Shown piece after piece: positions 55,150 through 64,000 of a stretch of 64,000 nucleotides of DNA. The stretch spans positions 1-64,000 of the forward strand of contig JACIXC010000002.1 of assembly GCA_014360655.1 (NCBI GenBank). The letters are read 5' to 3'. This DNA is from Actinomycetota bacterium. Its GTDB lineage: Bacteria; Actinomycetota; Geothermincolia; Geothermincolales; RBG-13-55-18. The translations under genes and the position numbers were made by a program. The notes below the pieces were generated by a model, which worked only from the letters and a program-made list of their open reading frames with translations, had not been told where the DNA came from and did no database searches. Position 1 is the stretch's first letter. Every line of letters starts with the position of its first letter.

Positions 55150-56141
55150 GGAGGATAACCCTTATCCCGGGGGACGGCGTGGGGCCCGAGATAGTCGAGG
55201 CCTGCCGCAGGATAATCGAGGCGGCGGGGGTGCCCGTGGAGTGGGACGTGCAGGAGGCGGGCGCCGCGGTCATGGAAAAATACGGCACGCCCTTGCCATC
55301 CCATGTGCTGGATTCCATCCGGGCCAATAGGGTGGCCCTCAAGGGCCCCATCACCACTCCCGTGGGCGCGGGTTTCCGCAGCATCAACGTGGCCCTGCGC
55401 CAGGAACTGGACCTCTACGCCAACCTGCGGCCGGCCCGCAGCCTGGAGGGCGTGCGCTCCCCCTACAGGGACATCGACCTGGTGGTGGTGCGCGAGAACA
55501 CCGAGGACCTCTACGCGGGCATCGAGCGCATGGTGGACGACGACACCGCGGAGAGCGTCAAGCTCATCACCCGGCGCGCCTCCGAGCGCATCTGCCGCTT
55601 CGCCTTCGAGTACGCGCGCCGCGAGGGGAGGCACAAGGTGACCGCGGTGCACAAGGCCAACATCCTCAAGTTCAGCGACGGCCTCTTCCTGGAGACGGCG
55701 CGCGCCGTCGCCCGCGATTACCCGGATATCGAGTTCGAGGACCGCATCGTGGACAACATGGCCATGCAGCTGGTCCAGAAACCCCATATCTACGATGTGC
55801 TGGTGCTGCCCAACCTCTACGGGGACATCATCTCCGACCTCTGCGCCGGGCTCGTGGGGGGCCTGGGGGTGACGCCGAGCGCCAACATCGGGGACGAGAT
55901 CCAGGTCTTCGAGCCGGTGCACGGCAGCGCGCCCAAGTACACGGGCATGAATAAGGTGAACCCCACGGCCCAGATCCTCGCGGGGGTGCTCATGCTCCGC
56001 CACATCGGGGAGGGGGAGGCGGCGGACCGCATCTTCGAGGCGGTGGCCGACGTCATCCGCGAAGGGAAGACGGTCACCTACGACCTGGGTGGGGAGGCGG
56101 GCACCTCCCAGATGGCGGACGCCGTGATCGCGAGGCTCTAG
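55146..56141 (+). CDS. Isopropylmalate/isocitrate dehydrogenase family enzyme
   Basis: A 331-residue beta-decarboxylating dehydrogenase, NAD(P)-dependent. [11 protein letters not shown] opens the fold; [19 protein letters not shown] and HGSAPKYTG are family motifs. Gene order suggests LeuB, but [11 protein letters not shown] (Ser79, Asn81) and [12 protein letters not shown] are the Ser-X-Asn and NTEDLYAG patterns of isocitrate dehydrogenases rather than LeuB, so isocitrate dehydrogenase, or a homoisocitrate-type enzyme, is a serious alternative. It overlaps leuD by four bases. Confidence 0.85.
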   Translation: MRRITLIPGDGVGPEIVEACRRIIEAAGVPVEWDVQEAGAAVMEKYGTPLPSHVLDSIRANRVALKGPITTPVGAGFRSINVALRQELDLYANLRPARSLEGVRSPYRDIDLVVVRENTEDLYAGIERMVDDDTAESVKLITRRASERICRFAFEYARREGRHKVTAVHKANILKFSDGLFLETARAVARDYPDIEFEDRIVDNMAMQLVQKPHIYDVLVLPNLYGDIISDLCAGLVGGLGVTPSANIGDEIQVFEPVHGSAPKYTGMNKVNPTAQILAGVLMLRHIGEGEAADRIFEAVADVIREGKTVTYDLGGEAGTSQMADAVIARL

Positions 56142-56225
56142 CCCCTCCGCGGGGGAGTGGTGCGGGCGCGGACCGGCCGCCAGTGTCGCCCGGATCGCCC
56201 GGAAGGCCCGTATCGACGTATAGCC

Positions 56226-56254
56226 TTGACGCCGCCCCTTATTATCTAAATAAT
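56226..56254 (+). promoter_or_regulatory. Promoter of ilvD
   Basis: TTGACG (56226-56231), 17 bp, AATAAT (56249-56254), in an AT-rich patch (56239-56269) unlike the GC-rich surroundings. It lies about 64 bp before the ilvD start. Confidence 0.65.
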
Positions 56255-56317
56255 ACTAACAATAACCGCTTTGGAGCGGCGTTCCGAAATATCCGTCATC
56301 CTTCCCGGAGGGAAACC

Positions 56318-57994
56318 ATGGAATTCAGGAGCAAGGCCGTAAAGACCGGCACTTCCAGGGCACCCCACCGGACGCTGCTGAAGGCGGACGGTTTCATCGA
56401 CCGCGAGATCGAGCAGCCCTGGGTGGGCATCGCCTGCGCCGTGAACGAGGTGGTGCCCGGGCACGTGCACCTGCAGCAGGTGGCGGAGGCGGTGAAGGCC
56501 GGCGTACGCATGGGGGGCGGGACCCCCATGCAGTTCGGGGTCATAGGGATCTGCGACGGTATCGCCATGGGCCACGCCGGCATGCGCTACTCGTTGCCCT
56601 CGCGGGAGGTGATCGCCGACAGCATCGAGCTCATGGTGCAGGCGCACGCCTTCGATGCCCTGGTAATGATTCCCAACTGCGACAAGATCGTGCCGGGCAT
56701 GCTCATGGCCGCGGCCCGTCTCAACCTTCCCACCGTGGTGGTGAGCGGCGGGCCCATGCTGGCGGGGAGGCACCGCGGGAGGAACGTCGACTTCATCACG
56801 GTGATGGAGGCGCAGGGTGCGGTGGAGGGGGGACGCATGGAACCCGCCGAGCTGGCGGAGCTCGAGGAGGAGGCCTGCCCGGGTTGCGGGAGCTGCGCCG
56901 GGCTCTTCACGGCCAATTCCATGAACTGCCTGACCGAGGCCGTGGGCCTGGGCCTGCCGGGCAACGGCACCGTGCCCGCACCCTATGCCCGCAGGCTGCG
57001 CCTGGCCAAGCAGGCGGGCCTGGCGGTCATGGAGATGCTGCGCAAGGGGCGCCGTCCCCTGGATATCGTTACCAGGTCTTCCCTGCGCAACGCGCTGGCG
57101 GTGGACATGGCCATAGGAGGGTCGTCCAACACCATACTCCACCTGCTGGCCCTGGCCTACGAGGCCGGGATAGAGATGGACCTGCGGGAGATACAGGAGG
57201 TCTGTGACGCCACCCCCAACCTGGCGCGCATCAGTCCCGCCGGGGGAGCGCGCCATTTCATGCAGGACCTCGACGAGGCGGGAGGCATCCCCGCGGTGAT
57301 GGGCGAGTTGCTGAAGCGGGGGCTGGTGGACCCCGAGGTGCCCTGCGTTGGGGCGGACCGCCTGGGCGACGTCATCGAGGGCAGAGGCACGCTGAACCCC
57401 GAGGTCCTGCGGCCGGTGGAGGACCCCTACATGCCCACCGGGGGGCTGGCCGTGCTCTGGGGCAACCTGGCGCCCGAGGGCGCGGTGGTCAAGCATGCGG
57501 CGGTGCCGGAGAACCTGCTGCGCCACCGCGGGCCGGCGCGGGTCTTCGACTCCGAGGAGGATGCGGTGGCGGCCATGACGGGAGGGAAGATCCGCGAGGG
57601 AGACGTCATCGTGGTGCGCTACGAGGGGCCGCGGGGGGGTCCGGGCATGCGCGAGATGCTCAACCCCACCGCCACCATCGCGGGCATGGGGATGGCGGAG
57701 AAGGTGGTGCTCATAACCGACGGGCGCTTCTCCGGCGGCACGCGGGGGGCGGCCGTGGGACACGTCTCCCCGGAGGCCGCCCAGGGCGGCCCCATCGCCC
57801 TGGTGCAGGAGGGTGACATGATCGAGCTGGATGTCCCGGGCCGCAGCATACGCCTGGAGGTGGACGATAAGGTGCTCGAGGAGCGCAGGCGTGCGTGGAG
57901 GGCCCCGCAGCCGCGCGTGAAGTCGGGATACCTGGCGGAATACGCGCGGCGGGTATCCAGCGCCAGCCGCGGCGCGGTGAGGTTGCGCGATTGA
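56318..57994 (+). CDS. ilvD: Dihydroxyacid dehydratase
   Basis: IlvD dehydrates the dihydroxy acids to the keto-acids of valine and isoleucine. The 558-residue protein has the iron-sulfur cysteines in PNCDKIVPG and [19 protein letters not shown], the [13 protein letters not shown] block and the C-terminal [22 protein letters not shown] 56318 follows CGGAGGGAAA; an upstream in-frame extension is AT-rich promoter sequence. A 232-bp gap with hairpins follows before ilvB. Confidence 0.97.
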   Translation: MEFRSKAVKTGTSRAPHRTLLKADGFIDREIEQPWVGIACAVNEVVPGHVHLQQVAEAVKAGVRMGGGTPMQFGVIGICDGIAMGHAGMRYSLPSREVIADSIELMVQAHAFDALVMIPNCDKIVPGMLMAAARLNLPTVVVSGGPMLAGRHRGRNVDFITVMEAQGAVEGGRMEPAELAELEEEACPGCGSCAGLFTANSMNCLTEAVGLGLPGNGTVPAPYARRLRLAKQAGLAVMEMLRKGRRPLDIVTRSSLRNALAVDMAIGGSSNTILHLLALAYEAGIEMDLREIQEVCDATPNLARISPAGGARHFMQDLDEAGGIPAVMGELLKRGLVDPEVPCVGADRLGDVIEGRGTLNPEVLRPVEDPYMPTGGLAVLWGNLAPEGAVVKHAAVPENLLRHRGPARVFDSEEDAVAAMTGGKIREGDVIVVRYEGPRGGPGMREMLNPTATIAGMGMAEKVVLITDGRFSGGTRGAAVGHVSPEAAQGGPIALVQEGDMIELDVPGRSIRLEVDDKVLEERRRAWRAPQPRVKSGYLAEYARRVSSASRGAVRLRD

Positions 57995-58037
57995 GGGGTG
58001 GCGGGCGGAAGCGCCCGCGCTCCCTGTCGCGCATGGA

Positions 58038-58120
58038 GCCCCGTGGCACGCGGTGATGGCGCGGTGGGCCACGGGGCGCGGCTCCTGCAAAGGCCCTATG
58101 CCTGCAGGGGCGATAGGCCT
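58038..58120 (+). promoter_or_regulatory. Two hairpins in the ilvD-ilvB gap
   Basis: A perfect 10-bp stem, GCCCCGTGGC/GCCACGGGGC (58038-58047 with 58068-58077), is followed by a second near-palindrome (58091-58120) with AGGCC/GGCCT and CTAT/ATAG arms. No T-run follows. They may attenuate or process the ilv transcript. No gene fits the gap 57995-58226. Confidence 0.45.
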
Positions 58121-58226
58121 GAAAGAGCGGCACGGGAAGGGAAAGGACGAAGCGCGCCCCGCCTTGCGGGCTATCCGTGGGTCGGGGGCGGAGGATCTAG
58201 GCAGAAGGACGGTGACCGACTTGAGA

Positions 58227-59966
58227 ATGACCGGAGCCAGGGCCCTGGTGCGATCCCTCGAGGAGGAGGGCGTGGAGATCGTCTTCGGCATCCCAGGCGG
58301 GGTGCTCCTCCCGGTCTTCGACGCACTCTACGAGTCCAAGATACGCAAGGTGCTCACCCGGCACGAGCAGGGGGCGGCCCATGCCGCGGACGGCTACGCC
58401 AGGGTAACCGGCAAGGTGGGGGTGTGCATGGCCACCTCCGGCCCGGGGGCGACCAACCTGGTCACCGGCATCGCCAACGCCTACATGGATTCCGTGCCCC
58501 TGGTGGCCATAACGGGGCAGGTGGCCACCAACCTCATCGGCACGGACGCCTTCCAGGAGGCGGACACCACGGGTATCACCCTGCCCATCGTCAAGCATAA
58601 CTACCTGGTGAAGGACCCCGCCGACATCCCCGACGTGGTGCAGGAAGCCTTCTACATCGCCCGCACGGGCCGCCCCGGGCCGGTGCTCATCGACCTCCCG
58701 GTGGACGTGGCGCGGGGCGAGCTCGATTACCGCCGCCGGGACCACCCCGTCCTGCCGGGCTACAAGCCGACCTACAAGGGCCACAAGAAGCAGATACGCA
58801 TGGCCGCGAGGAGCATCCTCGAGGCGCGCAGCCCCGTTCTCTACGTGGGGGGAGGCGTCATAACGTCCGGCGCCGCTGGGGAGCTGAAGAAGCTGGCGGT
58901 GGAGAACGGCATCCACGTGACCCATACCCTCATGGGTAAGGGAGCCTTCCCCGAGTCCCATCCCCTCTCCCTGGGGATGCTGGGTATGCACGGGACCCGC
59001 TGCGCGAATTACGCCATGTGCGAGACGGACCTCATCATCGCCGTGGGCGCGCGCTTCGACGACCGCATCACCGGCAAGCTCTCGGAGTTCGCGCCCAGGG
59101 CCAAGGTCATCCACATCGATATCGACCCGGCGGAGATCAGCAAGAACGTGCGGGCGCACATCCCCATCGTGGGAGATGCCCGGCAGGTGCTGAAGGAGCT
59201 CAATGCCGCCATAGCGGAGATACGCGCGGAGACAAAGCCCGCGGACCGTTCTCAGTGGAACGCCGTCATCAAGGAGTGGAAGGAGAAATATCCCCTGGCC
59301 TACGACAGGGACAACGGGCTGAAACCGCAGTACGTGGTGGAGAGGATATATGCCCTCACCAAGGGGGACGCCATCATCTGCACCGAGGTGGGACAGAACC
59401 AGATGTGGGCCGCCCAGTACTATCCCATGGAGAAGCCGCGCCGCTTCATCTCCTCGGGCGGGCTGGGGACCATGGGCTACGGGCTGCCCGCCGCCATCGG
59501 TGCCCAGCTGGGCAGCCCCAGGGACCTCGTCTTCGACATCGCGGGCGACGGCAGCGTGCAGATGACCATCCAGGAACTGGCGACGGCGGTGCTGGAGGGG
59601 ACCCCCATCAAGGTCGCCATCCTCAACAACGGTTACCTGGGCATGGTGCGGCAGTGGCAGCAGCTCTTCTACAACCGCAAGTACTCCTGCTCGTGCCTGG
59701 AGCGGGAGCGCACCCCCGATTTCGTGGCCCTGGCCGAGGCCTACGGGGCCAAGGGGATCAGGGTCAAGGAGCCGGAAGAGGTGGACGCGGCCATCAGGGA
59801 GGCCATCAAGGCCCCCTGCCCAGTGCTCATCGATTTCTGGGTGGAGCCGGAGGAGAACGTCTATCCCATGGTGGCGCCGGGGGCGCCGCTCTACGACATG
59901 ATCGGTGACCTGCTCTACCCGGTGGAGAAGGTGCACCCGGAGAAGGCCGAGGAGCCCTTCCTGTGA
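58227..59966 (+). CDS. ilvB: Acetolactate synthase, large (catalytic) subunit
   Basis: IlvB joins two pyruvates, or pyruvate and 2-ketobutyrate, with thiamine diphosphate. About 579 residues. The catalytic Glu is in [15 protein letters not shown], the ThDP/Mg motif is [12 protein letters not shown]...NN, and FAD-region features are present. The start is not firm: ATG 58227, TTG 58221 (GGTGA five bases upstream) and GTG 58212 are all in frame. It precedes ilvN and ilvC. Confidence 0.96.
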   Translation: MTGARALVRSLEEEGVEIVFGIPGGVLLPVFDALYESKIRKVLTRHEQGAAHAADGYARVTGKVGVCMATSGPGATNLVTGIANAYMDSVPLVAITGQVATNLIGTDAFQEADTTGITLPIVKHNYLVKDPADIPDVVQEAFYIARTGRPGPVLIDLPVDVARGELDYRRRDHPVLPGYKPTYKGHKKQIRMAARSILEARSPVLYVGGGVITSGAAGELKKLAVENGIHVTHTLMGKGAFPESHPLSLGMLGMHGTRCANYAMCETDLIIAVGARFDDRITGKLSEFAPRAKVIHIDIDPAEISKNVRAHIPIVGDARQVLKELNAAIAEIRAETKPADRSQWNAVIKEWKEKYPLAYDRDNGLKPQYVVERIYALTKGDAIICTEVGQNQMWAAQYYPMEKPRRFISSGGLGTMGYGLPAAIGAQLGSPRDLVFDIAGDGSVQMTIQELATAVLEGTPIKVAILNNGYLGMVRQWQQLFYNRKYSCSCLERERTPDFVALAEAYGAKGIRVKEPEEVDAAIREAIKAPCPVLIDFWVEPEENVYPMVAPGAPLYDMIGDLLYPVEKVHPEKAEEPFL

Positions 59967-60011
59967 GGAAGGGAGCCGGCGGGACCGTCCCTCGAGAGGG
60001 GAGGTAGGGAG

Positions 60012-60488
60012 ATGAAACACACCTTGTCGGTGCTGGTGGAGAACAAGCCGGGGGTGCTGGCGAGGGTGGCGGAGCTCTTCGCCCGCCGCGGTTTCAACAT
60101 CGACAGCCTGGCGGTGGGGACCACCGAGAGGCCGGACATATCGCGCATGACCATCGTGGTCGACGTGGCGGAGCACTCTCTGGAGCAGGTGCGCAAGCAG
60201 CTGCACAAGCTGGTGAACGTCATCGAGATAAGCGATCTCGACCCCGAGACGTCGGTGGCACGGGAGCTGGTGCTGGCCAAGATAAAGGTCACCTCGGAAA
60301 ACCGCTCCGAGGTCATAGAGATCGTGGACATCTTCCGGGGGAATATCGTTGACGTTTCCCGGGAGAGCATCATCGTGGAGGTCACGGGGAGCGCCCAGAA
60401 GCTGAGTGCCTTCGAGGACCTGGTGAAGGCCTACGGCATAAGGGAGCTGGTGCGCACGGGAAAGGTGGCCCTACCGCGGGGAAAGTAG
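60012..60488 (+). CDS. ilvN: Acetolactate synthase, small (regulatory) subunit
   Basis: The 158-residue ACT-domain subunit confers activity and valine feedback. HTLSVLVENKPGVLARVAELFARRGFNI is the first ACT domain; a second domain follows (NRSEVIEIVDIFRGNIVDVS). ATG 60012 follows GGGGAGG, directly after ilvB. Normal length. Confidence 0.96.
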   Translation: MKHTLSVLVENKPGVLARVAELFARRGFNIDSLAVGTTERPDISRMTIVVDVAEHSLEQVRKQLHKLVNVIEISDLDPETSVARELVLAKIKVTSENRSEVIEIVDIFRGNIVDVSRESIIVEVTGSAQKLSAFEDLVKAYGIRELVRTGKVALPRGK

Positions 60489-60515
60489 CCTGAGGCGAAG
60501 CGGAGGAGGAAGAAA

Positions 60516-61511
60516 ATGGCGGAGATCTACTACGACGGCGATGCGGACCTCTCTCTCCTGGAGGGCAAGACGGTGGCGGTCATCGGCTTCGGAAGCCAGG
60601 GACACGCCCACGCCCTCAACCTGCACGACTCGGGCGTGAAGGTGGTGGTGGGCCTGAGGGAGGGAAGCCCTTCCCGGGAGCGCGCCCGCGAGGCGGGCCT
60701 GGAGGTGGCGGGAGTGGCGGAGGCGGCGGAGGCCGGCGACATCGTCATGATGCTGGTCCCCGACCAGGACCACCGCGAGGTCTACGAGAAAAGCGTGAGG
60801 GCGGGGCTCAAGGAGGGGAACGCGCTCTTCTTCGCCCACGGTTTCAACATCCATTTCAACCAGGTCGTGCCGCCCGCTTACGTGGACGTGGTCATGGTGG
60901 CCCCCAAGAGCCCGGGGCACATGATGCGCCGCGTGTTCGAGCAGGGGAGCGGGGTCCCCTCGCTGGTGGCCGTGCACCAGGACTATACCGGAAATGCCCT
61001 GCCGCTCGGGCTGGCCTACGCCAAGGGCATAGGGTCCACGCGGGCGGGTGTGCTCCGCACCACCTTCCGGGAGGAGACGGAGACGGACCTCTTCGGCGAG
61101 CAGTGCGTGCTCTGCGGCGGCGTCACCGAGCTCATCCGCGCCGGTTTCGACACCCTGGTGGAGGCGGGATACCAGCCGGAGATAGCCTACTTCGAGTGCC
61201 TGCACGAGCTGAAGCTCATCGTGGACCTCATCTACGAGGGCGGCATCTCCTACATGCGCTATTCCGTAAGCGACACCGCCGAGTACGGGGACCTCACCCG
61301 GGGCAGGAGGATCATAAACGAGGAGACCAGGAAGGAGATGCGGCGCATCCTGGAAGAGGTGGTGAGCGGGGAGTTCGCGCGGGAATGGATCCTCGAGAAC
61401 CAGGCGGGGCGGCCGGCGTACAACGCGCTGAAGCGCCGGGACGCCGAGCATCTCATCGAGAAAGTGGGAAAGGAGCTCCGCTCCATGATGAGCTGGCTGC
61501 GGAAAGGATAA
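60516..61511 (+). CDS. ilvC: Ketol-acid reductoisomerase
   Basis: The 331-residue class I enzyme isomerises and reduces acetolactate. The Rossmann motif [17 protein letters not shown] is at about residues 25-41, with [12 protein letters not shown] as the cofactor loop typical of NADPH use, and the C-terminal knotted domain contains [20 protein letters not shown] 60516 follows GGAGGAGG. Inverted and tandem repeats begin 30 bp past the stop. Confidence 0.97.
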   Translation: MAEIYYDGDADLSLLEGKTVAVIGFGSQGHAHALNLHDSGVKVVVGLREGSPSRERAREAGLEVAGVAEAAEAGDIVMMLVPDQDHREVYEKSVRAGLKEGNALFFAHGFNIHFNQVVPPAYVDVVMVAPKSPGHMMRRVFEQGSGVPSLVAVHQDYTGNALPLGLAYAKGIGSTRAGVLRTTFREETETDLFGEQCVLCGGVTELIRAGFDTLVEAGYQPEIAYFECLHELKLIVDLIYEGGISYMRYSVSDTAEYGDLTRGRRIINEETRKEMRRILEEVVSGEFAREWILENQAGRPAYNALKRRDAEHLIEKVGKELRSMMSWLRKG

Positions 61512-61540
61512 GGGCGAGATTGCCGCGTCGGCGCCTGCGC

Positions 61541-61950
61541 GCCTCCTCGCGATGACGGCGACCGAACGGGCAACGAGTCTTTTATCGTTGATGGGCGGAA
61601 GGACGTCATCGCGAGGAGGGAAGCCAAAAACGTCATTATTACGAGGAGGGAAGCCAAAGACGTCATTATTACGAGGAACGGAGCCAAAGACGTCATTATT
61701 ACGAGGAGGGAAGCCAAAGACGTCATTATTACGAGGAACGGAGCCAAAAACGTCATTATTACGAGGAGGGAAGCCAAAAACGTCATTATTACGAGGAGGG
61801 AAGCCAAAGACGTCATTATTACGAGGAGGGAAGCCAAAAACGTCATTATTACGAGGAACGGAGCCAAAGACGTCATCGCGAGGAGCGGAGCGACGAAGCG
61901 ATCTCACGGAAAACGCCATCGCGAGAAGGGAAGCGACGAAGCGATCTCAC
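61541..61950. repeat. 30-bp tandem repeat array flanked by parent palindromic repeats
   Basis: Eight 30-bp units (from 61631, each starting CGTCATTATTACGAGG) run to 61870. A shorter first copy (61604) and two full copies (61871 and 61914) use CGTCATCGCGAGG and end GCGACGAAGCGATCTCAC, the form of a dispersed palindromic motif seen in many environmental bacteria. The units alternate GAGGGAAGCC and GAACGGAGCC. CCTCCTCGCGATGACG at 61541-61556 is the exact reverse complement of 61604-61619. No unique spacers occur, so it is not CRISPR; frames through it are repeats, not genes. Confidence 0.9.
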
Positions 61951-61985
61951 ACACTCGCGCTGGAGGGAGATAAGGAGAGGTGGAG

Positions 61986-63164
61986 ATGATACGCAAGGAA
62001 TACCTGATGACCCCGGGGCCTACCCCCATCCCCTCCGAGGTGAGCCTGGTGCAGGCGGAGCCCATCATCCACCACCGCACCCCCGCCTACATGGAGCTCT
62101 TCGTGCGCATGGTGGAGGGGCTGAAGAAGGTGTTGCTCACCGAGAACGACGTGCTCACCTTCGCCGCCTCGGGGACCGGGGCCATGGAGGCGGCGGTTGC
62201 CAACTGCTTCAGCCCGGGGGACCGCGTGCTGGTGGCCGCGGGAGGCAAGTTCGGGCAGCGCTTCGGCGAGATAGCCGAGGAATACAGGCTAGCGGTGGAG
62301 CACTACGAATATCCCTGGGACGAGGCGGCCGACCCCGACGTCATATCACGCATGCTGCACGATAAACCCGACATCAAAGGGGTTTTCGTCACCCACAGCG
62401 AGACCTCGACGGGCATCGTCAACGACGTGCGCACCATCGGTGAGGTGGTCAAAGACACGCCTGCCATCCTGGTGGTCGACTCCATCAGCGGGGCGGGGGC
62501 CCTGGAGCTCCGCACCGACGCGTGGAACATCGACGTCCTGGTGACCGGATCCCAGAAGGCCCTCATGACGCCCCCGGGGCTGGCGGCGGCGGCGGTGAGC
62601 GAGAAGGCCTGGGAATTAGTGGAAAAGGCGGAGTCGCCGGCCTACTACTTCTCCTTCAAGAAGGCGCGCAAGAAGTACCGTTCCGACACCCCGGAAACGC
62701 CCTTCACCCCGGCGGTCAGCCTGGTCAAGGCCATGTCCGCGGCGGTGGATATCCTGCTCGAGGAAGGCCTGGAGGCGGCCTGGGAACGCCACCGCGTGCT
62801 GGCGCTGTGCACCCGCGCCGCGGTGCAGGCCATGGGCCTGGAGCTCTTCCCCAAGGTGCTCGACCGCGCTTTCGCGGTGACGGCGGTCAAGGCCCCGGAA
62901 GGGATAGGCGGCGGGGACATCGTACGGCACATGAACCGGGTGCACGGGGTGATCATCGCCGGCGGCCAGGAGCACCTGAAGGGAAAGATCTTCCGCATCG
63001 GGCACGTGGGATACTACAACTTCTTCGACATGGCCGTGGCCATCGCGGCGCTGGAGCTGACCCTCAAGGAACTGGGACACCCTCTCGAGCTGGGGGCGGG
63101 CGTAGGCGCCGCGGAGCGGGTATACTTGGAATTGACGCCGCAGGCCCAGTCGCGACGAGAGTGA
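61986..63164 (+). CDS. Class V aminotransferase (serine-pyruvate/alanine-glyoxylate type)
   Basis: The 392-residue PLP enzyme is of the alanine-glyoxylate/serine-pyruvate group. TPGPTPIPSEV starts the fold, FAASGTGAMEAAV binds the cofactor phosphate, DSISGAGALEL carries the PLP Asp, and LVTGSQKALMTPPG has the Schiff-base Lys. Next to serA it probably acts in serine or glyoxylate metabolism, perhaps as a phosphoserine aminotransferase substitute. ATG 61986 suits GGAG eight bases upstream better than GTG 61980. Confidence 0.9.
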   Translation: MIRKEYLMTPGPTPIPSEVSLVQAEPIIHHRTPAYMELFVRMVEGLKKVLLTENDVLTFAASGTGAMEAAVANCFSPGDRVLVAAGGKFGQRFGEIAEEYRLAVEHYEYPWDEAADPDVISRMLHDKPDIKGVFVTHSETSTGIVNDVRTIGEVVKDTPAILVVDSISGAGALELRTDAWNIDVLVTGSQKALMTPPGLAAAAVSEKAWELVEKAESPAYYFSFKKARKKYRSDTPETPFTPAVSLVKAMSAAVDILLEEGLEAAWERHRVLALCTRAAVQAMGLELFPKVLDRAFAVTAVKAPEGIGGGDIVRHMNRVHGVIIAGGQEHLKGKIFRIGHVGYYNFFDMAVAIAALELTLKELGHPLELGAGVGAAERVYLELTPQAQSRRE

Positions 63165-63297
63165 GGGCGGGAGCAACCACGGAAAACCCCGGGATGACGG
63201 GTTAACGGGGATACGACGGGCGAAGATAAGCAAACATGGCGTGGATGAGGAAGGCCGGCCGCAGGCGCGGTGAGAGCAACGGAGAAAGGAGGGAAGC

Positions 63298-64000
63298 TTG
63301 GCGCGTATCCTGGTCAGGGAGAGGATAGCGGAGAGCGGGATCGAGTTCCTGCGCAGGGATTTCGAAGTCGATTACCTGACGGACATCGACCGCGATGAGC
63401 TGCTCCGTCGCATCGCCGACTACGACGCGCTCATCGTGCGCAGCGCCACCAAGGTTGACGCAGAGGTCATCCGGGCTGGGGAGAGGCTAAGGGTGATCGG
63501 AAGGGCCGGCGTGGGCGTGGACAACATCGACGTGGAGGCGGCCACCAAGCGGGGCATCATGGTCATCAACGCCCCCCAGAGCAACGTCATCTCGGCCGCG
63601 GAGCAGACCATGGCCCTGCTGCTGGCGCTCTGCCGCAACATCCCCGAGGCCGTCAACTCCCTGCGCGCGAAACGCTGGGACCGCAAGAGTTTCGAGGGCG
63701 TGGAGCTCTACCAGAAGGTCATGGGCATCGTGGGGCTGGGGCGCATCGGCACCCTGGTGGCGCAGCGCTGTCAGGCCTTCGGGATGCGCGTTCTGGCCTA
63801 CGACCCTTACGTCTCGGAGGACAAGGCGCGCAAGATCAACGTTGAGCTCGTCTCCAGGCTGGACGACGTGCTGCGGGAGGCGGATTTCATCTCCGTGCAC
63901 CTGCCCAAGACCTCCGAGACCTACCACCTCCTGGGCGAGGAGGAGTTCGCGAAGATGAAGGACGGGGTGCGCATCCTCAACGTGGCCCGTGGGGGCATCA
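63298..64000 (+). CDS. serA: D-3-phosphoglycerate dehydrogenase, N-terminal part (cut by window edge)
   Basis: The frame starts at TTG 63298 behind AAAGGAGGG and runs to the window end (about 234 residues). It has the substrate domain (LIVRSATKVDAEVI, RAGVGVDNIDVEAAT) and NAD Rossmann motif MGIVGLGRIGTLVAQR (about 141-156), with NVARGG near the edge. SerA oxidises 3-phosphoglycerate as the first step of serine synthesis. The C-terminal ACT region, if present, is outside the window. Confidence 0.93.
   Translation, partial: MARILVRERIAESGIEFLRRDFEVDYLTDIDRDELLRRIADYDALIVRSATKVDAEVIRAGERLRVIGRAGVGVDNIDVEAATKRGIMVINAPQSNVISAAEQTMALLLALCRNIPEAVNSLRAKRWDRKSFEGVELYQKVMGIVGLGRIGTLVAQRCQAFGMRVLAYDPYVSEDKARKINVELVSRLDDVLREADFISVHLPKTSETYHLLGEEEFAKMKDGVRILNVARGGI

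Noticed and set aside
61604-61950. CRISPR array
   Set aside because: Units are head-to-tail with no unique spacers and no cas genes nearby.
61552-61989. Open frames through the 30-bp repeat array on both strands
   Set aside because: A 30-bp unit keeps all frames open by chance; the products are pure repeats and no ribosome site fits.

Overview
The window is a 64 kb stretch of high-GC bacterial DNA from an anaerobe that carries the bacterial (folate-type) Wood-Ljungdahl pathway. Gene content (Fhs, FchA, FolD, MetV/MetF, AcsE, CODH/acetyl-CoA synthase, corrinoid iron-sulfur protein, a selenocysteine formate dehydrogenase, an Mrp/Mbh-type antiporter cluster), strong Shine-Dalgarno sites and frequent GTG/TTG starts fit an uncultured acetogen-like lineage. 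An actinobacterial or Firmicutes-related clade is my guess from overall character only; no marker here settles it.

Layout. 1-5412 (mostly minus strand): the N-terminal part of an IS481-type transposase, a GH57 glucan branching enzyme coupled to a SAM methyltransferase, an isochorismatase-type hydrolase coupled to a 51-residue membrane peptide, and a phytoene-desaturase-like flavoprotein. 5696-7000: an alpha/beta hydrolase and a short DUF2267-like protein. 7366-30622: a promoter, a structured leader and then 17 plus-strand genes that make up an essentially complete Wood-Ljungdahl pathway: fhs, the corrinoid activator RACo, a CooC/AcsF ATPase, fchA, folD, acsD, CODH, acsB, acsC, metV, metF, a core methionine synthase, lipA, acsE, NuoE-like and NuoF-like subunits, and a formate dehydrogenase read through an in-frame TGA (selenocysteine). 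30805-33082: a degenerate acyl-CoA-synthetase-like protein and a DedA protein. 33390-41976: an Mrp/Mbh-type cation antiporter cluster. 42118-43414: a UPF0280 protein and a 95-bp repeat block. 43603-50800: ligA, gatC, a 7TM protein, gatA, gatB and a zinc-ribbon membrane protein. 51047-53012 (minus): gcvH and lpd. 53364-61511: a LeuC/LeuD/LeuB-type triad and ilvD, ilvB, ilvN, ilvC. 61604-61950: a 30-bp tandem repeat array. 61986-64000: a class V aminotransferase and the start of serA.

How the genes work together. CO2 is reduced to formate (FDH with NuoE/F-like partners), bound to tetrahydrofolate (Fhs), converted by FchA and FolD, reduced by MetVF, moved by AcsE to the corrinoid protein AcsCD (kept active by RACo), and joined with CO from CODH on AcsB to give acetyl-CoA. 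FolD has lost the residues needed for cyclohydrolase activity, which fits a separate FchA. The core methionine synthase lies between the MetF and AcsE genes and may draw its methyl group from the same corrinoid protein. LipA, GcvH and Lpd point to a lipoyl-dependent glycine cleavage/synthase system whose P and T proteins are outside the window. The antiporter cluster is a plausible ion-gradient module, but no hydrogenase or Rnf genes lie beside it. Branched-chain amino acid and serine synthesis make up most of the remainder.
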